Below are positions 45,452 through 55,919 of a DNA stretch of 64,000 bases, piece after piece. The position numbers and the translations under genes were made by a program. Position 1 is the stretch's first letter. Each line of letters starts with the position of its first letter. The notes beneath the pieces are model-generated. The model made no database searches. It was not told the origin of the DNA and saw only the letters and a program-made list of their open reading frames with translations. Source of the DNA: Neostapfia colusana (Eukaryota; Streptophyta; Magnoliopsida; Poales; Poaceae); the NCBI GenBank assembly GCA_030760725.1, contig JASWHV010000005.1, positions 94,928,622 to 94,992,621 of the forward strand, read 5' to 3'.

Positions 45452-46755
45452 GCGGAGTTCCGGACGGCCTTCAGGGCCTATCATATACTGCCGGGTCTCA
45501 TGAAGAGGAAGACGCAGGAGTTTCTACACCTGCAGCAAGGGAGCCGGAACGCGCTGGAATACTCCAGGGCGTTCAATGATCTCGCGCTCTACGCGTCGTA
45601 CCACGCCGATACTGACGAGAAGCGGCGGGATCATTTCTACCAGGGGCTTAACCCGCTCCTGAATGACAAACTGGCGATGTTCAATCGCGGCCGCCTCAAT
45701 GACATAATTGATGCTGCGATAGTTCAGGAGGACTCCGGCAAGGAGTTAGCGGCGGCGGAAAGAAAGCGAAGCGCGCCGCAAAGCAGCGGAGAAGGAGGCG
45801 GTCCTTCTCAGAAATTTCGGATGGTGAATCGCACACCATCAGGTTCATGCTGGCAGCCACCACAGAGGTCGATGCCATATTCTTCACCGGCATTCAGGAC
45901 GGCACTGCCAGCACCACCTCCGCAACAACAACAGCAGCAGCGGGTGATGCCGCGTGCGTATGCACCTCAGCAGCGCATGCCGGGCTTTCGTCCTCCAAGC
46001 ACCGGACAACCAGCGGCTACATGCTACAAATGTGGTCGTCCAGGACACTTCGCCAGCAGTTGTCCGGAGAGACAAGGCGGCGGAGTTGCACCACAGCTTC
46101 CAGGGAGGAATCAGCCCTGGAACTCTACTAATGCGCGGCGGGCAAACCCTAGGCCCGGCACCGCCCACCAGCTTGCCATAGAGGACGTGCCGGAGGGTGA
46201 GCCAATCCTTGCGGGTATGTTCCAACTCCACCAGCATCCCGCCATAGTATTGTTTGATTCAGGCGCCACACACAATTATATTAGCCAAGCTTTCATTGCT
46301 AAACACAGCTTGCCAATACTACCCACCGATAGTCCATATTTAATTTGTTCACCGGGTGGAAAGATTTCAGCAAGCGTAATGGTTTCCAAAACACCATTAT
46401 GCTTAGCGGGTAGAGTGTACCCAACGTCTCTTATAATTTTAGAGGGGAAAAAGGTCGACGTCATCTTAGGGATGTCATGGTTAACCCGCCACGGCGCTGT
46501 TTTAGACACCGTCCTTCGAACCGTGCACTTGAACTCAGAAGTGCACGGATCTCACTCTTTATTTTTGGACAGTCCAGAAATAAAACTTCCAAGTGTCTAT
46601 CAATCCACAGCTATCAGATTGGAAGATATTCCAGTGGTCCGAGAGTTCCCTGACGTGTTCCCGGATGATTTACCGGGGATGCCGCCCGACAGAGAGGTGG
46701 AGTTCAAGATTGAACTTGCACCAGGAACCATGCCAATATCCCGAGGCCGTACAAG
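45447..46755 (+). pseudogene. gag-pol: gag C-terminal part and protease of A, after insertion B
   Basis: Continues A's gag from TWAEFRTAFRAYH through the Pro/Gln-rich linker to an intact zinc knuckle (CYKCGRPGHFASSC). The protease has LFDSGATHNYIS and ILGMSWL. The frame is open until about 46744, where one A of CCCGAAGGCC is missing against copy B. This shifts the frame just before the RT domain (stop at 46781-46783). The apparent upstream start in the LTR of B is an artefact of the insertion. Confidence 0.93.
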
Positions 46756-47908
46756 ATGGCGCCCAAGGAATTGGCTGAACTGAAGACCCAGCTAACGGAC
46801 CTGCTGGAAAAGGGTTTTATTAGGCCGAGCTCCTCACCATGGGGCTGTTCGGCATTATTTGTGAAGAAGAAGGATGAGACGTTGTGGCTTTGCGTGGACT
46901 ATCGTCCATTAAATGCCGTAACCAGCAAGAACAAGTACCCGTGCCACGGATCGACATGTTGTTTGATCAGTTGGTCGAAGCAAAGATCTTTTCCAAGATG
47001 GACTTAAGATCTGGGTACCATCAGATTAAGATACGGGCTGAGGATATTCCGAAGACGGCTTTCTCGACGAGGTACGGACTTTATGATTACCTGGTCATGT
47101 CCTTCGGCCTCACCAACGCTCCAGCTCACTTCATGTATCTAATGAACTCGGTATTCATGCCGGAGCTGGACAAGTTTGTCGTGGTCTTCATCGACGACAT
47201 CCTGGTATATTCCAAGTCGGAGGAAGATCACAAGAAGCATCTGCGTATAATCTTGCAACGCCTGCGGGATCATAAGCTATACGCGAAATTCAACAAATGC
47301 GAGTTCTGGATATCGCAAGTGCCCTTTCTCGGGCATATCATCTCAGCGGAGGGTATCGCTGTAAACCCGAGTAAGATCACACAAGTGCTGAATTGGAAAT
47401 CCCCGAGAACTGTTCACGAGGTACGAAGTTTCCTCGGACTCGTGGGATATTATTGGAGGTTCATCCCGAACTTCTCAAAGATTGCCAAGCCTATGACAGA
47501 GCTGCTAAAGAAGGCTACCAAATATGTTTGGAGTCCAGCATGTGAAGCAGCATTCAAGGCTTTAGTCAAGCACCTAACATCAGCACCGGTTTTGGCGCAG
47601 CCAGACACAACAAAACCGTTCGATGTGTACTGTGATGCATCCGGCATTGGGCTCGGATGTGTGGTGATGCGAGACCGAAGAGTGGTCGCGTATGGGTCAC
47701 GGCAGCTTAGAAACCATGAGCAGAATTATCCAACTCACGACTTGGAGCTCGCTGCCGTGGTACTTGCACTTAGAATGTGGAGGCACTACCTATTCGGTAA
47801 CCTCGTACATTTATATACCGACCACAAGAGCCTCAAGTACATATTCACTCAGAAGGAGCTGAACATGAGGCAGCGAAGATGGTTAGAGTTGATAAAGGAT
47901 TACGAATA
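46756..47908 (+). pseudogene. pol: reverse transcriptase and RNase H of A
   Basis: RT fingers (FVKKKDETLWLCVDYRPLNA) are in one frame. A missing T near 46941 moves the palm to the next frame. Here both catalytic motifs are intact: SKMDLRSGYHQ (Asp at 47001-47003) and FIDDILVYS (47193-47198). RNase H has YCDASG, DLELAA and YTDHKSLKY. A missing A near 47905 (GAATAG versus GAAATAG) ends the frame. A is the only copy in the window with an intact RT active site, but its gene is split over three frames. Confidence 0.93.
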
Positions 47909-49507
47909 GAGATCCATTATCACCCCGGCAAGGCAAACATAGTGGCGGATGCGCTGAGCCGGAAGTCACACGTCAACAACCTGACCATCACACTGTTGGA
48001 AGAGAGCGAACCACCACTGCATGTGATTCCACACGGAGCTCTCTACAACCTAGCTTTGATCCCCACCATCCGTGAAGAGATAGCGGCAGCTCAGAAACAT
48101 GACAAGGGCATGTCGCATTTGCGGAGACGTGTAGACAGTGGGGAGCTTAAATGTTTCCGGAAAGACGGAGACGGCGTCCTATGGTTCAAGGATCGGATCT
48201 TCGTACCCCATAACCCGGAGTTACGGAATAAAATTTTTGATGAGGCTCACTTGTCAAAATTTTCTATTCACCCCGGCAGCAACAAAATGTATCAAGAACT
48301 CAGAAGCAAGTTTTGGTGGACACGGATGAAACAGGAGATCGCAAAGTACGTGTCCGAGTGTGATACATGTTGAAGGGTGAAGGAAGATCATATGCGGAAA
48401 CCGGGACTGCTAGAACCACTGGGCGTTCCTGCCTGGAAATGGGAGGATGTGAGCATGGACTTCATCATTGGTTTACCCACCACTTTTCAGAAGCATGATT
48501 CTGTGTGGGTGATCGTCGACCGGCTCACCAAAGTTGCCCATTTCATCCCGGTCAACACCAACTACAACGCCAAGAAGTACGCTGAACTGTACATCTCACG
48601 GATCATATGCTTATACGGCGTACCCTGTACCATCATATCGGATCGGGGCACTTTATTTGTGTCCCGTTTTTGGGAGCAGCTACACGCTGCATTGGGGACG
48701 AAGCTGATCCGTAGTTCAGCATACCACCTGCAGATGGATGGGCAAACCGAGCGGGTAAATCAGATTCTAGAAGACATGCTACGAGCTTGCGCGATCAACC
48801 ACGGCAAGAATTGGGATGATCACTTGCCGTTAGCCGAGTTCTCGTACAATAATGGGTACCAAGCCAGCATCAAGATGGCGCCTTACGAGGCGCTATACGA
48901 GAGAAAATGCCGCACACCACTGAACTGGTGTGAGTCTGGCGAAAGGGTTACCTTCGGGATTGATCTTGTCAACAACGCGGAGGAAAAGGTTCGGCTGATT
49001 CAAGTGAACCTAAAAGCCGCACAATCCCGACAGAAACAATACGCGGACCGGAGAAGATGCCCACTACAGTTCGAAGTCGGGGATCACGTATACTTACGTG
49101 TATCTCCATTGAAGGGCGTAATCAGATTCGGGGTGAGAGGAAAGTTGGCCCCCCTATTCATCGGTCCATTTCAGATTATTGAAAGATGTGGTTCAGTAGC
49201 ATACCGGCTGAAATTACCAGAAGCACTTTCCAGTGTGCACGAAGTCTTTCACGTTTCCCAGCTGAGGAAGTGTCTTAAGCTATCAACTACCATTCAGCTG
49301 GAGGATATTGAAGAACTGCAACCGGATCTCACCTATCGGGAGGAACCGGTTCAAGTTATTGATTAAAAGGACCGAACCACACGCAACCGTACATTGTGGT
49401 TCTACAAAGTTCTGTGGAGTAATCACTCCGTAGACGAAGCGACATGGGAGAGCGAAGGATTTCTTCACGCTAACTACCCCGACTTTTTCACGTCACATAT
49501 CCGGTAA
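47909..49507 (+). pseudogene. pol: integrase and chromodomain of A
   Basis: The HHCC region (HLSKFSIHPGSNKMY ... CDTC) is followed by CGA changed to TGA at 48371-48373. The core has MDFIIGLP, IISDRGTLF and GQTERVNQILED. The GPF module (LFIGPFQI) is open to a TAA at 49364-49366, where B has GAG. The chromodomain (LWFYKVLWSNHSVDEATWES) ends at TAA 49505-49507. Only two stops interrupt about 530 codons, so this is the best preserved integrase here. Confidence 0.93.
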
Positions 49508-49564
49508 TTTTCCACCATCCTCTCTCTCATTTTTCGCCTTATAATCTCGGGACGAGATTCTTTT

Positions 49565-49577
49565 GAGGGGGGAGGAA
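49565..49577 (+). promoter_or_regulatory. polypurine tract of A
   Basis: GAGGGGGGAGGAA directly before the 3' LTR start at 49578. Confidence 0.92.
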
Positions 49578-52361
49578 TGTAAAGGCCTCAGTTTTGACAC
49601 ATGTTTAAAGTGTTCATCACCACACACACAGCTCATTTGAACAAAGTTGATGAACACATTTGAAGAGCAAGTAACCACCATCAACATGCTCATTAGAGAA
49701 TAAACTCACAAAATGCAAAAGGGGCATTTCCCACGTGCATCGTCTAGGGGCTGGGCATATGAAAAACTCCTACACCTTGCTAGGAATTTCCATGCCAAGT
49801 TTCACCCAAATTCAAAACTTTTTTGAGGTCCTTTTGGGTATAGCTAGAAAGAGGGTAGTTTTGGACTCAAATTCAAATTCAAACTGTTTTTATCCCATGA
49901 ATTCAAAAGTGGGAGGCATATTCTTACTCAGCACATTTTTGTGAGCTCACACACCAATTTTCACTCCATTTGGAGTTGATCTTGACATGAGCTAAGTGTA
50001 GCAAATTCAAACTTTATTTGAATTTCAAACTGAACATGTTCTGAAATTTAGTCAAACCAAACCCAATTTGAATTCTAACCAATTCAAATGGCCCAGGGGT
50101 AAATAATCCAAATCACCAAGGGCATTGTGGGGATTACTGTTTACAACAGTAATATGGAGTTAAGTTCAGAGGTTAAAAAGGGGAGTGGGACCCACATGTC
50201 AGCCACTGAAGTGATTCAACCGACTGAAAAACTTTCTCACTCGGGTCTCCGAGCTTCAGCAGCGATCGCCACCGAGGGGAGGCCGCCGCGCCACCATCTG
50301 CTTGGCCGCGCGCGGGCGCAGGGTGGTTCTGAGCCTTCTTAAGGCGCTCCTCGCTTCTGCCGAGGTCTCCTCACCCGTTCTCCCCCTCGCAAGAACACAG
50401 AACCGGAATTCTTCCCTCCGCCGCTCGGAACCGATCGGAGAACCACGATCACAGCCTCCCTGCTCCATCCAGAGCTACGACAAGGTACTAGGAACCTTCT
50501 TTCTTCTTCCCCGTCGCTAAAAATCGGGTGATCTCGGCTATACCGAGAGTTCCGTTCAGTGACTAAACCCGCCGCACTTCGGGCTCCGTGGACAGCCCAA
50601 CCGGGAGGTTGTCATGCCCGAACTAAGGCGTCCCTGGACGCGTTAGGGACCGGTGCTGCTCACCCCCGAGCCACAGCCCGAGGGCTTGATCGTCGGTGGT
50701 GAATTTCCAGTTTTCCCCTTTCTCGGTACAGACCGACCTTCGGGTACGGTTCTATCAAATTCATGCTCTAGGAAGGGTTAGAGAGTTTCAATCCGTTCCT
50801 AGACCGACTAGACCTGGTAGCGCACAAGTTGCCTTCACAACCCTTAGCCTGAGAACCCCTGTACCCGGCGTATTTCGAGGCTTGCCGATGGCGGATCCTG
50901 CAGGAAGCATCGGGCGCACGGTGGGAGCCTACTTCGGACCTTCCCCAAGCTGCTTCGAGCCCATGCCGAGGTTCCTGAGGGACCACTGATGCTTTCCGGA
51001 CGTTTGCTCGGTCGATTGGGGTGCTAGGGAGGTCGGCCGACACGGCCGGAGTCCTTTCGGAGCTGTCGCTCGTCGCCGACCATGTGCCGATCATTTTCAT
51101 GACGAACTGAGCCCAGAATCATGTTCCCCGAGTGGACTTTGTCAGGGGCGGCCAGAATCATGAAGTTTGGAGCACCACAGAGGCTGCCGGCGAGCTCTCC
51201 GGCGATGTGTCGCGGCGGCCGAATGCGGGCGTCGGGGGGTAGACGATGCCGGGTGGCCCACGTGTCAGCGGCTCGGATTTTAAATCTGGGATCAGTCTGC
51301 AGCTCAGATCCGGTGTGCTGGCACGCAAAAATTCCATGGACCCCGGTGTGCCATCGCTCCAGCGCCCAACACGTGTCCCCGTGGACCCACCGGCAGATTT
51401 AAACTTTTCCCCGATTTTCAGATTTCATTCAAACTTCAAATCCTCATAACTTTGGCTAGCAAACTCCAAATTGAGTGAACCAAAATTTGTTGGATTCATC
51501 TCTCTGAGTACTTTCCAGAAAAACAAGTTTCACTTCATGAAAATCCCTATTTCTGCAGAATTAATTCTCCAAATTTTAAAATGTTTAGAATTTTAACTGG
51601 AGAACCCTTTGGAGGAAAATTCTGAAATTTTGCCAGGATGTTCACCAAAATATCCCTGAGCTACCATAAAAATTTCAGATCCATTTGAGCTTATTTGATC
51701 CACCTAATGGTGTGATTAATAAAACTGTTCCAGAGAAAATAGAAAATGTCCAGAAACATTTTCAGAATTTCTCTGAAATTGTTTAGCTCATGTCTTAGGC
51801 TAGGAAACTTCGAATTAAGTGATACCAACTCAATTAGAACCCTCTTAAAATCTAGTTTTCAGAAAGTAATGGCTTGCTTTATGAAAATCCCTAGAACACC
51901 CTAAGAGATCCAATTAAGGTCAAGTACATAATTATTTGTGGAGAGCTCAAATTAGCTTTGCTGCAACTAAAACTTGGCCAAATCTCTGTTTAGGTTGTAA
52001 CTAAGGCACAGTAAAAGTTTCAGAGTCATTGAGTCTGTCTAGTGAAACTTATAATCTTCACATGTTTAACTTCAACTCAAATGCATTTAATTAACACATA
52101 CTTGTATATCATGTAGTCGCTAGGGTCGAGAAGGAACCCGAAGTCTTAGACTTCGTCACTCCGGAAGAGAAGCTAGCCTATGACCAAGAGCAGCAAGGCA
52201 AGCTCCGGTTTGCATTAACCTTTTTACAAATTTTTACTGTTTTGAGAACTTTCTTTGAGTACCAATGACTTCTTGCATCAGAGTCTTGATTGAAACCCAA
52301 ATGCATAGCCAAGAAAGCCATGGGATGGGATTAGGATTGAAAACCCCATTAGCTACTGCAT
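49578..52361 (+). repeat. 3' LTR of element A, truncated
   Basis: Matches the 5' LTR of A for its first 2.78 kb (for example both have GGGGCATTTCCCAC where B has GTGGTATTTCCC). It breaks off at GCTACTGCA (52361). The last 1.25 kb, including the palindrome, exon 3 and AATAAA, is missing. Of the LTR-encoded ORF, exon 1 is open to the donor at 50484 (ACG at the ATG position) and exon 2 (52117-52197, 81 nt) is open. Confidence 0.9.
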
Positions 52362-53168
52362 CACGGGACGCTTTATGTCTTGGGGGTGCACGTAAGCGCT
52401 GTCCACCAGTGCGCACAAGTTGAAGGGTGGAGCCCCACGGGTGGCAGGTAACCCGACCCGCTTTAATATCCTCTACGACTCTTCATGTCGTTTGGGGTAT
52501 TCGAGCAACATCTGTCCCTGGCGTGCGTGGTGCAATTTGGGAGACCCCTTCACATGTTCAGTAACGTGAACACGTAGCTCAAGGCGTGTTTGGCTTGAAA
52601 ACATCCGGGCGAGTGATGACGGGCGGGTGTACGAACTGTATGGATACCGGGCTCGGTGTGCAGCCGAGTCTGACGATTGTATGAGTTATCTGCAGGTAGC
52701 CTAACCACGAAACGGTAGATGTGTAGAAATCGTGTGCGAGTGATGCTTAGTGCCACTGAACTAACGAAGCCGGCTAAGTCCGGTATAAGTTTTTCTTTGT
52801 GGGGACATAGTACCGACATGATCTGGTGACGCATCGATGTCACACCCCACTAAATGATCAACTTCATGGTAAAAACTTGAAGCTTTTAATATAGAACATT
52901 GAAACTTTGCTGTAATCCCTTCCCTTAATCAGGACATTCAAAGTTAACAAGTTTTCAACTTATAGGATATTAAGGACAGAGTCCCCTGTTTCCAGCTGAA
53001 TTAAGGCTGAAGTTAATCAGAGGTTATAGGTTGAGTTCTTTCGAGGTATGGGTCGTGTGATACATTTCTGGAAAGCTTTAGAAGAGCATTACAACTTTTT
53101 TGTTGAGGTCCAGAGGTGTTTCTTCCCTTAACCAATCGAAAAATGCAGTAGAGTGGAAACTGTCCAGA
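52362..53168 (+). repeat. orphan family 1 leader fragment
   Basis: Collinear with 26952-27768 of A and 34204-35021 of B: TTTATGTCTTGGGGG, the antisense ORF (52550-52843, minus) and the GTCCAGAA end. It is joined on the left to a truncated LTR through the shared bases TGCA, and on the right to C's RT gene. It is not a normal part of an LTR 3' end. Confidence 0.85.
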
Positions 53169-54335
53169 ATTCAGGAGCAGCTAGAAAAGGGTTTTATACG
53201 CCCATGCTCGTCACCGTGGGGAGCCCCCGTCCTCTTCATAGACAAGAAGGATGGGACACAATGGATGTTTGTGTATTATAGGTCTGTCAACGAGGTGACG
53301 ATCAAGAATAAATACCCACTGCCCCTTATAGAGGACCTATTCGATCAAATGAAAGGTGCTCGAATATTCTCCAAGATTGATCTTCGGTCGGGATACTTCC
53401 AGCTCAAGATTAAGCCCTCTGACATACCCAAAACTGCATTTCAAACACGGTATGGTTTGTATGAATATACTGTTATGTATTTTGGGTTAATGAATGCACC
53501 TGCATACTTTATGTACCTCATCTTCATGGAGTACTTGGACAAGTTTGTCGTGGTTTTCATCAATGATATCATGGTGTATTCGAAAAGCGAGGAAGAACAT
53601 GAAGAACACTTGAGGTTGACGTTGCAAAAACTGCGAGAGCATCAATTGTATGCCAAGTTCAGAAAGTGTCAATTTTGGCTAAAGGAGATATCGTTCCTAG
53701 GCCACATTATCTCCAAAGGAGGAGTATCGGTTGATCCCGGAAAAGTGGGAGATGTTTTGAAGTGGAACCAACCGCAGAATGTGAGGGATATTCGGAGTTT
53801 CATTGGGATGGCTGGATACTATCGCCGGTTCATCAATGATTTCTCCAAAATAGTGAATCCTATGACGGAATTGTTAATGAAGGGGAAAGCATTTCAGTGG
53901 ACACCAGCGTGTCAAGAAAGCTTTGAGGAACTAAAGAAGAGATTAACCACAGAGCCGGTTTTGATATTGCCGGACGTGAGCAAGAGTTTCGATATATATT
54001 GTGACACATCAAGACAAGGGCTTGGATCTGTGCTGATGCAAGGAGGACAAGTGGTAGCCTATGCATTGAGACAACTGAAGAAACATGAGCTGAATTTCCC
54101 AACACGTGACTTGGAACCTGCAGCCGTGGTACATTCCTTGAAGATTTGGAGGCATTATATCCTTTGCCACCGATGTGAGATCTATATGGATCATAAAAGC
54201 CTCAAGTATATATTCACGCAAACGGATCTGAATTTGAGGCGACATCGATGATTGGAACTCATCAAGGATTATGATGTTGGAATCAACTATCACCCCGGAA
54301 AGGCCAATGTAGTAGCTGAGGCGTTCAGCCGAAAG
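53169..54335 (+). pseudogene. pol: reverse transcriptase and RNase H of C
   Basis: Resumes at IQEQLEKGFIRPCSSPWGAP, so the part between protease and RT is lost. Motif A is intact (SKIDLRSGYFQLK, Asp at 53379-53381). Motif C reads FINDIMVYS with Asn (53562-53564) in place of Asp. Three residues are missing before FMEYLDKF relative to A and B. RNase H has YCDTS, DLEPAA and YMDHKSLKY, followed by TGA at 54249-54251 (probably from TGG). The frame is open for 380 codons, including some leader-derived codons at its start that are not real. Confidence 0.92.
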
Positions 54336-55919
54336 GGAGCATGTCACCAACTCACGGTTCGGGAGCTGCCACCCGAGCTTCGTAAGGAGTTCGAACGGTT
54401 ACATCTCGGGTTCTTGAACGAGATGGAGGTGATCGAACTGAACTCAACGCTGGAACAAGAGATACGAGATGGCCAAGCAACGGATGAAGAAATAAAGGAA
54501 GTCAAGGAAAGAATCTGACAAGGCATAGAGAAGGATTTCAAGGAAGACGAGAAAGGCACACTTTGGTTAGGGAAAAAGATTTGTGTGCCTAACTTGAAGC
54601 ACATCCGCGACATGATATTAAAGGAGGCACATGACTCGCCTTATTCCATACACCCCCGCTGTACAAAGATGTACAAGGACCTGAAAACTTGCTATTGGTG
54701 GGATGGTATGGAAAGGGACATAGCTAAATATGTTGCCTTATGCGACACGTGCCAACGAGTGAAGGACGAACATCAAAGACCCGCTGGATTGTTTCAGCCA
54801 TTGAAAGTACCCGAGTGGAAGTGGGAAGACATCAGCATGGATTTCATAGTCGGACTGCCACGTACTTAGTCAGGTTACGACTCTATTTGGGTTATTGTGG
54901 ATCGGTTGACAAAAACAACCCATTTCCTTCCTGTTAGAACCAAGTACAGCGTCGCACAACTATCCGAGCCGTATATGGAGAAAATCGTGTGTCGCCATGG
55001 AGTTCCGAAGAGGATAGTTTAATATCGAGGTTCTCAATTTACCTCTAGGTTCTGGAAGAATCTGCATGAAGCCATGGATACACGGCTGAATTCAGCTCTG
55101 CTTATCACCCACAAACCGACGGGCAAACTGAGAGGACAAATCAGATTTTGGAAGACTTGTTGAGAGTTTGCGCCTTGAAACATGGGTGTAGTTGGGATAG
55201 GAGCTTGCTGTATGCTAAATTCTCATACAACAACAGCTACCAAGCCAGCTTGAAGATATCATCTTTCGAAGCATTGTTTGGTAGACGGTGTAGAACACCG
55301 CTGTTCTGGAATGAGACCGGAGAAAGCCAAGCATTCGGACCCGAAGTGCTGCAAGACGCCGAAAAGCAAGTCCAAACGATACGAGAAAACTTGAAGGCTT
55401 CTCATTCACGACAAAAAGGTTATGCGGACAATAGGCGAAGAAGATTGACCTTCGAAGTGGGAGACTTCGTGTATCTTAAAGTATCACTTATCCGAGGCCA
55501 ATGACGGTTCAACGTCAAAGGCAAATTAGCACCTCGCTACATAAGGCCATTCAAGATTTTGGGCAAGTGAGGAGAAGTAGCCTATCAACTAGAGCTGCCA
55601 ACGCACCTCTCCGACGTGCATGACGTATTTCACGTATCCCAACTCAAGAAGTGCTTAAGAGTACCGAAAGAACAAGTACCGATGGACGAGCTCAAACTTC
55701 AAGAGGATCTGCCTATGCAGAACACCCCGTCAAAATCTTGGACGTGAAGGAAAGGGTCACGAGGAACAAAGTGATCCGTTGGTGCAAGGTACAATGGAGC
55801 CATCACACGGAAGCCGAAACTACATGGGAACGTGAGGAAGATCTCAAGGTGGAATTCCCTCATCTATTATCCGCTCTATCGAATCTTGAGGGCGAGATTC
55901 AGTTTAACGGGGGTAGGTT
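54336..55919 (+). pseudogene. pol: integrase and chromodomain of C
   Basis: HHCC region (AHDSPYSIHPRCTKMY ... CDTCQRVK), core MDFIVGLP and GQTERTNQILED. Stops lie at 54516-54518, 54867-54869, 55020-55022 (destroying the second catalytic Asp region, IV then stop then YRGSQF), 55502-55504 and 55568-55570. There are frame shifts near 55092 and near 55720. The chromodomain (KILDVKERVTRNKVIRWCKV, ATWEREEDL in H; ETTWEREEDL here) is near 55730-55850, then NLEGEIQFNGGRFV runs into the LTR without a stop. The purine-rich CGGGGGTAGG at 55908-55917 before the LTR is the polypurine tract. Confidence 0.92.

Larger units (their letters stand above)
22756..53168 (+). mobile_element. element A: family 1 chromovirus carrying nested B
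   Basis: A consists of the 5' LTR (22756-26796), primer site, leader, ORF0, gag start (to 30008), nested B, gag remainder through chromodomain (45447-49507), polypurine tract and a truncated 3' LTR (49578-52361). An 807-base leader fragment is attached at 52362-53168. Its own internal length without B would be about 7.4 kb. The LTRs differ at about 10 of the first 215 positions, versus about 5 of 210 for B, which fits A being older than the element inside it. Confidence 0.9.
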
